Source of the DNA: Pseudomonadota bacterium
GTDB taxonomy: Bacteria > Pseudomonadota > Gammaproteobacteria > Xanthomonadales > SZUA-38
Assembly (NCBI GenBank): GCA_039033415.1
Contig: JBCCCR010000002.1
Span: 226,581-290,580 of the forward strand
Reading direction: 5' to 3'
DNA length: 64,000 nt
Shown in pieces: positions 17,122 through 27,567 of this stretch. Made by a program: the position numbers and the translations under genes. Position 1 is the first letter of the stretch. The number at the start of each line of letters is the position of its first letter. The notes below the pieces were generated by a model. It made no database searches, was not told the origin of the DNA, and saw only the letters and a list, made by a program, of their open reading frames with translations.

Positions 17122-18489
17122 GTGGACACGACCGCTAGCGGAGCCCCCACCGACGCGCGCGCACTCGGGTTCGGGACGCGCCTGTCCTGGGGAATCGGGT
17201 CACTCGGCACGATCGGTTACCTCAACACGGTGACCGCGCTGATTCTCGTTTATCTGACCACCATCGTCGGTCTCGATGCCGCCGTAGCCGGAAGCATTGT
17301 TGCCGGCGCACGGATCATCGATGCATTCAGCGATCCGCTGATCGGCTGGGTGACAGACCGAACCAAAACCCAGATGGGTCGACGTCGACCCTACCTGTTG
17401 CTAGGCGCAATTGTCTGCGGCATTTCGCTGCCGCTGGTGTATTCAACGCATTTGCTGACGGCCAGCCTGCCGCCGGTGGCCGTTGCTACTGGCGTCCTCG
17501 TGCTTTATTCGTTGGGCTTTTCCATCTTCAACGTACCTTACCTGGCGATGCCGGTGGAGATGACCAGCGACCGCGCTCGCCGGATTCAGATCATGAGTTT
17601 TCGCGTTGTGTTCATGATGCTGGGTGGCCTTCTGGGAAACGCGGGCGCGCCGGCGCTGATTACCTGGCTCGGCGGCGATGCTGACGCTTACCAGCAGCTG
17701 GGCTTCATCGCCGGTGCGGTGATCTTCGTCGCCATGATGTGGACCTTTCTGGGAACCCGATCGGCCAACAGCACAGAACATACGCCCACCGAGACACCGT
17801 TCCGCGAGGAGGTCCGCTCGCTGCTGAGCAACAAGCCTTTTATGACGCTGGTGGCGGTCAAGGTACTGCAGTTCATTGCGATCGCCGCCTCCGCCAGCAC
17901 GTTTGCCTTCTTTGTCACGGTGGTGCTCAAGCAGACCTTCAACCTCTTGTCGGTTTTTGGCCTCGTCACAACCGCCTCGATTCTCACGTTTGTCCCGTTC
18001 TGGCGCTGGATGAGCGGTCGAATCTCCAAAAAGACCGGTTTCATGATTGGCCTGGTCGGAGACATCTTTGCCACGCTCTTGTGGCTGGTAGCCACGCCGG
18101 AGAACGCTTACCCCATTGTCATCGTGCGGGGGATATTGGTCGGCGTATTTTCCTCAGCCATTTTGCTGAACAGTCAGACCATGTGGCTGGATACCATCGA
18201 CTATGACCGGAAGATCACCGGTCGCAACCGCGAGGGGCTTTACACGTCGGTCTATGTTTTTGTTGAACGTCTTGGCTATTCCGTCGGCCCGCTGGCGCTT
18301 GGGTTACTGCTCAGCAACATGGGTTTCGACAAGACGCTGCCGCTCGACCAGCAGCCCGACAGCGCGGCTTTGGCGGTTAGCATCGGAATGATCTGGCTGC
18401 CGGCGGCGGTCTACGTACTAGCGTTTTTCTTTCTGAGTCGCTATACCTTGCCCGATAATCCGCCACAGTCCGCGAAGGTAAGTTCATGA
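17122..18489 (+). CDS. GPH-family (MFS_2) cation symporter
   Basis: 455 residues with 12 predicted membrane segments. The family signature is exact: ARIIDAFSDPLIGWVTDRTK, followed by GRRRPYLLLGAI. Members couple Na+ or H+ to uptake of glycosides, pentoses or hexuronides, and many uncharacterised members sit in marine catabolic clusters. GTG 17122 is the start with only weak upstream complementarity to 16S rRNA. Its stop overlaps the methyltransferase start by 4 bp (ATGA), which ties the carrier to the methyltransferase/FAD-oxidase module that follows. Confidence 0.88.
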   Translation: MDTTASGAPTDARALGFGTRLSWGIGSLGTIGYLNTVTALILVYLTTIVGLDAAVAGSIVAGARIIDAFSDPLIGWVTDRTKTQMGRRRPYLLLGAIVCGISLPLVYSTHLLTASLPPVAVATGVLVLYSLGFSIFNVPYLAMPVEMTSDRARRIQIMSFRVVFMMLGGLLGNAGAPALITWLGGDADAYQQLGFIAGAVIFVAMMWTFLGTRSANSTEHTPTETPFREEVRSLLSNKPFMTLVAVKVLQFIAIAASASTFAFFVTVVLKQTFNLLSVFGLVTTASILTFVPFWRWMSGRISKKTGFMIGLVGDIFATLLWLVATPENAYPIVIVRGILVGVFSSAILLNSQTMWLDTIDYDRKITGRNREGLYTSVYVFVERLGYSVGPLALGLLLSNMGFDKTLPLDQQPDSAALAVSIGMIWLPAAVYVLAFFFLSRYTLPDNPPQSAKVSS

Positions 18490-19571
18490 ACGTTGATCAG
18501 CGCGCCAGGGCCGGCCTGCAGTTTCTGGGTTCACTCCAGGTGTTTTCCTCGACCGAATTGCAGCAGCAGGCGGAGACGGATTTTGATGACGCAGTCGAAG
18601 CGCCGGTGCTGACGCGCGATTTCCAGCAAGACACCGATCGGAATGGCTGGCTGCAGCGAATCGACCAAGCCCGCGAGGTGGTGGAGCGATCCCCCGCGTT
18701 CCGCTTCAATCGGCTTTATCAGCGCTACGTGGCTGAAGAAAACTGGGTGCGGGCGATCACCGGCGTGGAACGCCGGCGAGAGGTCTTCACCAAGGTTGCA
18801 CCCACGGCGCCGCCCGCGAGCGATCCACGGCTTCATCTGAATCCTGAGCTCGAGATGCCCGATTATTACCAGGGCGTGGAATGGCACCTGCAGCCGGGAG
18901 GTCTCGACGGTTACGATCTATCCGCCGCGATGGCGTTCTCCGGTTTTATCCCCTACGTCTTCGCCCGCGGCGGCTTTGCCGCGGTGGCCGTCGGCGACAA
19001 TTTGCTGCAGCAGCGTCGGGACGTGATCCAGCAATTTCGCAGCGACAACCTAAAGTGCATCTACGACCCTGGCTGCGGCGGGTCGGGCACGCTGGGGCTC
19101 TGTCGAGAGCGTTTCCCCGACGCCAAACTGATCGGCGGCGATCTATCAGCACAGGTCCTGATCAACGGGCTAAAATTCAGCGACAAAACCGGCATCCCGG
19201 TGGAGCTGTGGCAGGAGGATGCTCGGCAAACATCGCAGGCCGGCGGCAGCGTCGACGGTGTCATCTCTTACGCACTGCATCATGAGCTGCCGCCCGAAGT
19301 CAGCGTCGACGTGCTCAAGGAGATGTTTCGCATTCTTGAACCTGGGGGTGAGATGGTCATTTCCGACCCGCCGCCGTTTCGTGCGGTTGGACCCTTTCAG
19401 GCGGTCATGCTGGACTGGGAAACGGAAAATCGATCCGAGCCTTATTTCACCGAGGCCGGGATCTTTAACCTGGCGCAAGCCATGTCGGAAATTGGGTTCG
19501 TGGACGTTGAGGAGTATCCGCTGCAGGACACCCGCTATCCCTGGGTCACCCGAGGCCGCAAGCCGCGATGA
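18486..19571 (+). CDS. Class I SAM-dependent methyltransferase (module A)
   Basis: 361 residues. The N-terminal ~190 residues are a family-specific helical region containing HLQPGG (134-139). The Rossmann methyltransferase domain follows with motif I IYDPGCGGSGTLGLC (about 192-206), acidic motif II region LIGGDLSA, and ISYALHHELP and MFRILEPGGEMVISDPP as motifs III and IV. It is clearly paralogous to the gene at 26496-27560: both carry HLQPGG at position 134-135 and the same domain order. It is coupled by ATGA overlaps to the transporter upstream and to the small gene downstream. The acceptor is unknown; O- or C-methylation of a small molecule is likely. Confidence 0.88.
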   Translation: MNVDQRARAGLQFLGSLQVFSSTELQQQAETDFDDAVEAPVLTRDFQQDTDRNGWLQRIDQAREVVERSPAFRFNRLYQRYVAEENWVRAITGVERRREVFTKVAPTAPPASDPRLHLNPELEMPDYYQGVEWHLQPGGLDGYDLSAAMAFSGFIPYVFARGGFAAVAVGDNLLQQRRDVIQQFRSDNLKCIYDPGCGGSGTLGLCRERFPDAKLIGGDLSAQVLINGLKFSDKTGIPVELWQEDARQTSQAGGSVDGVISYALHHELPPEVSVDVLKEMFRILEPGGEMVISDPPPFRAVGPFQAVMLDWETENRSEPYFTEAGIFNLAQAMSEIGFVDVEEYPLQDTRYPWVTRGRKPR

Positions 19572-19894
19572 GCGATGACCTGAAGAACGGCACCATGCCG
19601 GAGGCCGCAAAGCGGCCCGACAAACCCTACCTGTCGACGCCGGAACTCGACGCGCTTGCCCTCAGCCAAACCGAGCTTCTGTCGGAGCTCTGGATTTTGC
19701 GGGACCGGGTCACCGTGCTGGAGTATCTGCTGACGCAGGCCGGTATTCTCAAAGCGGGTGCCATTGATGATTTTGAGCTGCCGGCGGACCTGGCCGAAGA
19801 CCTGGATCGCGAGCGCGACCAGCTGGTCGCGCGCATCGTCGGCGCCGGCCACCGAAAGAAGCTCGATCTGGACACGCTGAAAAAGCAACCCTGA
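19568..19894 (+). CDS. Small helical protein, paralogue A (unrecognised family)
   Basis: 108 residues, no known domain recognised. Helical and charged, no signal peptide or membrane segment. The central block ELWILRDRVTVLEYLLTQAG aligns without gaps to ELWIERDRRRTLEALLQEKG of the gene at 25077-25406. About 21 identities occur over about 51 residues, so the two are paralogues. The ATG overlaps the methyltransferase stop (ATGA), and the FAD-oxidase gene follows after 3 bp. Placement between a methyltransferase and an oxidase suggests a partner or assembly subunit. Ordering and coupling make it a real gene rather than a chance ORF. Confidence 0.75.
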   Translation: MSDDLKNGTMPEAAKRPDKPYLSTPELDALALSQTELLSELWILRDRVTVLEYLLTQAGILKAGAIDDFELPADLAEDLDRERDQLVARIVGAGHRKKLDLDTLKKQP

Positions 19895-19897
19895 CCT

Positions 19898-22424
<2,527 letters not shown>

Positions 22425-22501
22425 TCACCTGCTATATTGCCGAGCGCAACCATTCCAAGTGCCAACCTTAAGCGAAACCGGATACAACCCCTTACCTCTT
22501 C

Positions 22502-23089
22502 ATGTCGAAAGCATCTGACAACCGGACACCCAAGCAGCAAAAGATCCTGGACTGCGCGCTACAGATCATGAAAGAACAGGGAGACGCCGGGCTGACGATG
22601 CGCAAGCTCGCCGAATCCTCCGGGATGCGGCTGAGCAATGTGCAGTACTACTTCAAAGCGAAAGACGATGTGCTGACAGCGATGGTTGGGGTGTACTTCA
22701 AGCAGTGTGAAAACGAGCTTGCGAAGATCACCGAGGGAGGCTCCGAACTCAACCAACGCGATCGAATCCACCGCTTGCTCACCGAAGTCCTGCACCACGG
22801 AACCGAATTGTCGGATATGTGCCGCGTCTTTCGGGAACTATGGGCCATCGCAACACGTAATGAGGCGGTTCGGGTCGAAATGGAGAGGTACTACCAAAAC
22901 CTCTGTTCGCTGCTAGGGCAAGCGGTGCTGGGCTCCGACGGCTCAAAAGAACGGGAGCAGCGCATCGTCAGCCTCCTGCTGCCGTACATCGAAGGTTATT
23001 CAATCACGGCATCGTCGCTGCCGCTGAACGTGGAGAGTGTCACCGACGTCATCACCAGTCTGACGATGGCCCTTACCGACGACACCTGA
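22502..23089 (+). CDS. TetR-family transcriptional regulator 1
   Basis: 195 residues. The N-terminal helix-turn-helix reads KILDCALQIMKEQGDAGLTM, then RKLAESSGMRLSNVQYYFKAK, as in TetR proteins. The C-terminal ~130 residues form the variable ligand-binding domain (VLHHGTELSDMCRVFRELWAI, SLLLPYIEGYSITA). Divergent from the haloalkane dehalogenase gene, with palindromes in the gap; it most likely represses that gene and itself. The ligand is presumably the dehalogenase substrate or a pathway metabolite. Its DNA-reading helix (SNVQYYF) closely resembles that of the second TetR protein (SAIQYYF), yet the two operator sequences differ. Confidence 0.9.
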   Translation: MSKASDNRTPKQQKILDCALQIMKEQGDAGLTMRKLAESSGMRLSNVQYYFKAKDDVLTAMVGVYFKQCENELAKITEGGSELNQRDRIHRLLTEVLHHGTELSDMCRVFRELWAIATRNEAVRVEMERYYQNLCSLLGQAVLGSDGSKEREQRIVSLLLPYIEGYSITASSLPLNVESVTDVITSLTMALTDDT

Positions 23090-23093
23090 AAGA

Positions 23094-23903
23094 CTAGCCG
23101 CTGATGGCGTCGATTAGATCCGACAGCTCCTGGTTGTAGCGCTCCGTCACCGTCATCGGGCAAAAATGGCCACCTTCGGGCAGCATCACCTGCTTGGCGC
23201 CGGGGATGAGCGTGGCCAGCTCGTCCGACATATCCGGTGAGGTCAGGCAGTCGTCCCGCGCCGAAATCACGCCGGTAGGTACCGTGATGTCTTTCAGCCG
23301 GTACCGAAGATCGTGGGTCATCACCGCATTCAGTCGGGCGAGCTCAATCTCCAGGCCGGGAAACGTTTCGATTCTCTGCTTCAGGTATTCATCGATGCCC
23401 GGATAGGTCGGCGCAATCGACCACGCCGGTGATGCCAGCAGGCTGCCCACCATCATGTACTGGCGCACACCGCAATTGATCAGGATATCCCGGCGGGTGC
23501 GAAAGGTGTCGACAAACAGCTGCGTGGGACCCGGCCAGCTGGCGCTCAGCACCAGCGACTTGACCCGATGTGGCTGCATCAGGGCCATGTGTTGACCGAT
23601 AGCGCCGCCGGTGGAGTGCCCGACAACGTGGGCGGATTCCAGACCCATCGCGTCCATCAGTGCCAGGACATCCTGCGCCATTTCCTGCGAACTGGTGACA
23701 ACCGGTGCCGGCGAACTGTTGCCGACGCCGCGATGGTCGTGGAGGATCACGCTGAACCGATCTGCAAGCATCGATACCTGCTTGTGCCAGAACGACCCTT
23801 TTCCACCCAGGCCGGCGATGAGCAGCAAAGGCTCACCTTCACCATGGGTTTCGGTATAGATCTCGGCCTCCCCCACATCCACCATGTTCGCGCGATCGGT
23901 CAC
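23094..23903 (-). CDS. Alpha/beta hydrolase (RutD/enol-lactonase-like)
   Basis: 269 residues from GTG 23903, chosen for AGGA 6 nt upstream; TTG 23963 and ATG 23885 are alternatives. Alpha/beta fold landmarks: LLLIAGLGGKGSFW (oxyanion region), HDHRGVGNS, nucleophile elbow GHSTGG, acid in SARDDCLTSP and the catalytic His in PEGGHFCPMT. The pattern is that of 3-oxoadipate enol-lactonase or RutD-like hydrolases. It lies between TetR 1 (convergent, 4 bp) and the dioxygenase gene (divergent). It probably hydrolyses an ester, lactone or C-C bond produced by the cluster oxidases. Confidence 0.88.
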   Translation of the reverse strand: MTDRANMVDVGEAEIYTETHGEGEPLLLIAGLGGKGSFWHKQVSMLADRFSVILHDHRGVGNSSPAPVVTSSQEMAQDVLALMDAMGLESAHVVGHSTGGAIGQHMALMQPHRVKSLVLSASWPGPTQLFVDTFRTRRDILINCGVRQYMMVGSLLASPAWSIAPTYPGIDEYLKQRIETFPGLEIELARLNAVMTHDLRYRLKDITVPTGVISARDDCLTSPDMSDELATLIPGAKQVMLPEGGHFCPMTVTERYNQELSDLIDAISG

Positions 23904-23981
23904 CTGTTGTCCTGCTGAGTACCTAAAAGGTGCAGGTTGACTCGGGCCGCGCCGTTGAACCAATCAAAATTACCTGTTTCG

Positions 23982-24000
23982 CCATACGCTAGGCGCATGG
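23982..24000. promoter_or_regulatory. Near-palindrome upstream of the dioxygenase gene
   Basis: CCATACGC-TAG-GCGCATGG is an inverted repeat with 8-bp arms and one mismatch. It lies in the 235-bp gap between the divergent alpha/beta hydrolase and PhyH-like genes. It may be an operator; nothing else marks it. Confidence 0.3.
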
Positions 24001-24138
24001 ATCAATCGGCGGCAATCATCCATGTTGGCGAGGGAGTTCCATGCACTTAACCTATGGCACAACCCGACATATGAATTGGAGCTTCTTGGCGTCGCTAGCT
24101 ACATTAGCACCCGGAAAAATTCTGGCTATGGTGAAACG

Positions 24139-25080
24139 ATGAACACCACACCCCAGGCCTGCCGGCCAATCACAGAAGAAGAGATCACTACCTACGAGCG
24201 CGACGGTGTCGTTTGCCTGCGCCAGGTGTTTGACAGCACCTGGGTTAACCGCCTGCTGCCGGTCGCTCGACGCATTACGATCGACAAAGAGGACTTCGGC
24301 CTGCTGCCCAGCTACCCAGGCCGCTATATGTCGCGCACCGTGCCAGAGTTCCGCGACTTTGTATTTAGCTCGCCGGTCGCCGAGGCTGCGGCCCGCGTCA
24401 TGCGATCCAGCTACGCGAAATTTTTCTTCGACGAAATCTTCGCCAAAGGACCACGCTCGAACGAGGCCACGATCTGGCATAACGACCGGATGGGCTGGCC
24501 CACCAGTGGCGTTATGGTGCCCTCAATCTGGATCCCGCTCACGCCGGTCGCCGAGGAAAACTCGCTGGAGTGCATCTTGGGTACCCAGCATGAGGACGTT
24601 CCCTACTGGCTGTTTTCACCCAACGGGCGCCAGATGATCCGGCCGGAAGACCGGCCGCTGCATCCTGACGGCGAAGCGCGACGCGGTGATCCGAACTTCA
24701 CGTTCAAGCAGTGGGCGATGGAGCCAGGCGATATCCTGATTGTCCATCCGTGGACCCTGCACTACTCCCACGGCAACACCGCCGACGACTGGCGAATCGC
24801 CATTTCCGTGCGGGTGTTTGGCGATGACATCCGCTGGAAGCCCCGGCCCGATTGCCTGAGCCTCGCCGGCGTTAGCGTCGACGAGATGATTGTCGGTGAG
24901 GTGCCAGCCGGACCCTGCATCCCAACGCTTTGGTCCGAAGACGGGCAGCGAGATGGTGATGCTCACTTCCCGCGAGGCTTTGCGACCAGCTGGTCCAAGA
25001 CCCGCCGCGACGACGTCAACGAGTTCGAAGAGTTCAAGCGGCTTCAGGCGAAGCACAAAAGCGAGGCGGTGGCAGGGTGA
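24139..25080 (+). CDS. Phytanoyl-CoA dioxygenase (PhyH) family Fe(II)/2-oxoglutarate oxygenase
   Basis: 313 residues from ATG 24139, preceded by GGTGAA; an upstream ATG at 24022 would add 39 residues without family similarity. The N-terminal ITEEEITTYERDGVVCLRQV is the PhyH opening motif. The iron triad is visible as H114 and D116 (IWHNDRMGWP) and H208 (LHYSHGN), and the 2-oxoglutarate Arg as R219 (DDWRIAISVRVFGDD). It should hydroxylate, or possibly halogenate or oxidise, a small molecule. The metal Asp is present, so halogenation is unlikely. Its stop overlaps the start of small-protein paralogue B (GTGA). Confidence 0.9.
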   Translation: MNTTPQACRPITEEEITTYERDGVVCLRQVFDSTWVNRLLPVARRITIDKEDFGLLPSYPGRYMSRTVPEFRDFVFSSPVAEAAARVMRSSYAKFFFDEIFAKGPRSNEATIWHNDRMGWPTSGVMVPSIWIPLTPVAEENSLECILGTQHEDVPYWLFSPNGRQMIRPEDRPLHPDGEARRGDPNFTFKQWAMEPGDILIVHPWTLHYSHGNTADDWRIAISVRVFGDDIRWKPRPDCLSLAGVSVDEMIVGEVPAGPCIPTLWSEDGQRDGDAHFPRGFATSWSKTRRDDVNEFEEFKRLQAKHKSEAVAG

Positions 25081-25406
25081 CGCCGGAGGACAAAGCCAGC
25101 GCGGCAGCCGAACAGGTAGCCGCTATCGGGATGCCGGAGGCCGGACAGGAACCGTCGTTTCTGCCGCATCCACTGATGGACGCCATGATGGAGTCAGTCC
25201 TGGCGCTGGGTGGCGAGCTTTGGATTGAGCGCGATCGGCGCCGCACCTTAGAGGCTCTGCTGCAGGAGAAGGGTCTGGTGACGGCCGACGAAATCGAGAG
25301 CTACCAGCTCACGCCAGAGCAGCGGGAGAGCCGCGACGAGGCGCTGGCAGAGATGACAAAACGGGTTTTTGAGTCGCTGAAGAAAATCGGCGCGGCTTCA
25401 GCCTAG
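25077..25406 (+). CDS. Small helical protein, paralogue B (unrecognised family)
   Basis: 109 residues from GTG 25077, which overlaps the dioxygenase stop by 4 bp. Homologous to 19568-19894: the shared core is ELWI-RDR---LE-LL---G, then A--I and a downstream Leu, with no gaps over about 51 residues. Soluble, charged and helical, with no known domain recognised. Paralogue A is coupled to a methyltransferase and an FAD oxidase; this one is coupled to a 2-oxoglutarate oxygenase. That suggests a common accessory role beside oxidative enzymes, such as subunit, scaffold or redox-partner adaptor. It converges with LysR at 25418. Confidence 0.75.
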   Translation: MTPEDKASAAAEQVAAIGMPEAGQEPSFLPHPLMDAMMESVLALGGELWIERDRRRTLEALLQEKGLVTADEIESYQLTPEQRESRDEALAEMTKRVFESLKKIGAASA

Positions 25407-25417
25407 TCGGCCCGCGT

Positions 25418-26344
25418 TCAGGCTGATTCCGCGGCCTGCACCTCGTCCACTTCCAGCTTGATGGACTGACGAATCTCTTCCGCCAGGGCGTTGGCCACCG
25501 GCCGCTGAAAGGCTTCTTTCCGGGTGATCAATCCGGCGCTGCGGATGAGGGGCACCCCGCGCACGTTGAGGCGGGTCACCGTCCCATCTGCCAGCTCCTG
25601 GCGCACGAGATGGTCGGGGATCAGCCCGACAAAACCGCCGGACATCACCAGCGATTTGATCAACGTCAGCGAGTTGGCCTGCAGCGCCGGCCGCGGCGCC
25701 GCAATCCCTGCGGAAATAAACAGCGAGTCGAGCACCTCCAGCGCATGAGGCTGGTCTACCGACGCCCAGCGGGCGTCCCGTAGCTCCTCCAGCGGTGGAT
25801 CTTCCTGCGCTGCGAGCGGATGAGTGCTGGCGGCAAAGACGCTGGTGTACACCTGCACCAGCGGCTCAAATTCCATCGAGTCAGGAAGCGCCAGCAGCGG
25901 GAAGTTGCTGAACGCCACCTCAATCTGACCCAGATCCAGGGCGTTAATGAGGTCTTCGAAGTATCCCTGCTGAAGATGCACGCGCACCTTGGGATGGCTG
26001 CCGCAAAAACGACCGATCATGTCGTCGATAATCCGAGTCGCAAATAGAGCACCAACCCCCAGCGCCACGGACCCGGCAAGTTCACCAACCGGCTGCTGCG
26101 CGTCGCGGCGCGCTCGCGCGCACTCGGCGAGAATCGACTTGGCGTGATGGTATAGCCGTTCCCCGGCCGCGGTGGGCGTGGCGCCGCGGGCATGACGCTC
26201 GAACAGCTCAACGCCCAGCTGATCTTCGAGGGTTTTCATGCTGCGGGTAAGTGCAGGCTGACTCAGGGGAATCGCTTCAGCCGCCTTTGACAGGTTGCGC
26301 TGTTCAAAAACCGCAACAAAGTGTTTTAGCTGGCGAATATCCAT
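25418..26344 (-). CDS. LysR-type transcriptional regulator
   Basis: 308 residues from ATG 26344 (AAGG about 6 nt upstream); a start at 26497 would add a non-family leader. The winged helix DIRQLKHFVAVFEQRNLSKA, then AIPLSQPALTRSMKTLEDQL, is canonical, followed by a two-lobed periplasmic-binding-like effector domain (GSVALGVGALFATRIIDDMI, FSNFPLLALP, GGFVGLIPDHLV). It diverges from the second methyltransferase gene across 151 bp, the usual arrangement for a LysR protein activating its neighbour. It probably controls the methyltransferase, FAD oxidase, monooxygenase and alcohol dehydrogenase operon at 26.5-31.4 kb. Confidence 0.9.
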   Translation of the reverse strand: MDIRQLKHFVAVFEQRNLSKAAEAIPLSQPALTRSMKTLEDQLGVELFERHARGATPTAAGERLYHHAKSILAECARARRDAQQPVGELAGSVALGVGALFATRIIDDMIGRFCGSHPKVRVHLQQGYFEDLINALDLGQIEVAFSNFPLLALPDSMEFEPLVQVYTSVFAASTHPLAAQEDPPLEELRDARWASVDQPHALEVLDSLFISAGIAAPRPALQANSLTLIKSLVMSGGFVGLIPDHLVRQELADGTVTRLNVRGVPLIRSAGLITRKEAFQRPVANALAEEIRQSIKLEVDEVQAAESA

Positions 26345-26459
26345 CTTGGCCTTACCTCGGTTAGGGCGGTTCAACAGGCCCGCAACGATCGCTCCATCGA
26401 CGCCGGGTATGGTCTCATACAGCCCATCAATTGGCTGGGTTCTGGCGCTTTTAGTAGTC

Positions 26460-26471
26460 TGTCGAACGACA
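26460..26471. promoter_or_regulatory. Inverted repeat between LysR gene and module B operon
   Basis: TGTCG-AA-CGACA, a perfect 5-2-5 inverted repeat, lies 25 bp before the ATG of the second methyltransferase gene and is flanked by an A-rich run. It could be part of a LysR site, but the T-N11-A signature is not clear. Confidence 0.3.
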
Positions 26472-26495
26472 AAAAAATTGAGTGGAAAGCCTACC

Positions 26496-27560
26496 ATGGA
26501 ACGAAATAGCGTGGGTAAAGCACCCCGCCAGCCGCGGCTGGAAGACGACAGCTACGCCGACTACCTGACCCAGGTCCGAAACTTTGCGATCCGCGAGTGG
26601 TTTCCGGAGGTTGCCGGACAGCTGGTAGCGGGCGCGGGCGCTGCCGGCCTGCCGGACGCAGGAGCTTCCTGCGACTATTCAGAACTCGCGCCTGTCGTCG
26701 ACTCGCTGCCTGCGGCAAACAGCTGGAAGCGGGTGATGCGAAGCCAGCAGCGGATGACCTGGGACAAGAGCTTTGAAAGCTACAGCCGCGACCGCCAGCA
26801 TTGGGTAGACCTGCTCGATCGCGCGGAGCAAAACTTCCCGGGACGCCTGCACCGCGACGAGTCGCTCGTGGTTCCCGACTCCGCCTGCGAAAACATTCAT
26901 TTGCAGCCCGGTGGCTACTGCCGAGACGAGCTGGCGGGGTTTGTGTTCCACCACGGCACCAACGTCTTTTACCAGGGTGACAACGATCACGACGAGCTGC
27001 ATGATCTGTACGCCGATATGCTCCGCCAGCCCGCCGACGGCCAGCTGAGTCGTATCGTCGACCTGGGCTGCTCCATCGGGCAGTGCACCACAGCACTCAA
27101 GACCCGCCACCCCGATGCGGACATCTGGGGCCTGGATATCGGTTTGCCGCTGCTCCGTTACGCTCACCTGCGGGCCACCGAACTCGGCAGCGACGTACAC
27201 TTCCAGCACGCGTTGGCTGAGGCGACGCCCTTTGAGGACAGCAGCGTCGACGCCGTCTTTGCCTACATCCTGTTTCACGAGGTCCCGCAGTTCAGTTTTG
27301 AGGAAATTGTGGCGGAAGTCCGACGCATCCTGCGCCCGGGCGGCACCTTCACGGTGATCGACGCGCCGAACGGCACGAATTTTCCGGCACCCAATCGTAT
27401 GTGGCTGGCGTTTGACGCGCAGTACAACTGTGAACCTTATTCGCCGGCGTTTGTGGCCAGCGACTTCAAGGGGCTGCTCGAGTCGCAGCACTTTGAGCAG
27501 ATCGAGCAGGGGCCAACCCCCACGTTCCTCTCCATGACCACCGCCGTAAAACCGGAGTAA
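26496..27560 (+). CDS. Class I SAM-dependent methyltransferase (module B)
   Basis: 354 residues from ATG 26496 (GGAAAG upstream); a longer start at 26295 would cross the intergenic region. Architecture equals that of 18486-19571: a helical N-terminal half with HLQPGG at 135-140, then motif I IVDLGCSIGQCTTAL, acidic motif IWGLDIGLPLLRYA, AEATPFEDSSVDAVFAYILF (motif III) and VRRILRPGGTFTVIDAP. Overall similarity to module A is moderate, so the duplication is not recent. The FAD-oxidase paralogue follows within 10 bp. The acceptor is unknown. Confidence 0.88.
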   Translation: MERNSVGKAPRQPRLEDDSYADYLTQVRNFAIREWFPEVAGQLVAGAGAAGLPDAGASCDYSELAPVVDSLPAANSWKRVMRSQQRMTWDKSFESYSRDRQHWVDLLDRAEQNFPGRLHRDESLVVPDSACENIHLQPGGYCRDELAGFVFHHGTNVFYQGDNDHDELHDLYADMLRQPADGQLSRIVDLGCSIGQCTTALKTRHPDADIWGLDIGLPLLRYAHLRATELGSDVHFQHALAEATPFEDSSVDAVFAYILFHEVPQFSFEEIVAEVRRILRPGGTFTVIDAPNGTNFPAPNRMWLAFDAQYNCEPYSPAFVASDFKGLLESQHFEQIEQGPTPTFLSMTTAVKPE

Positions 27561-27567
27561 CGGCACA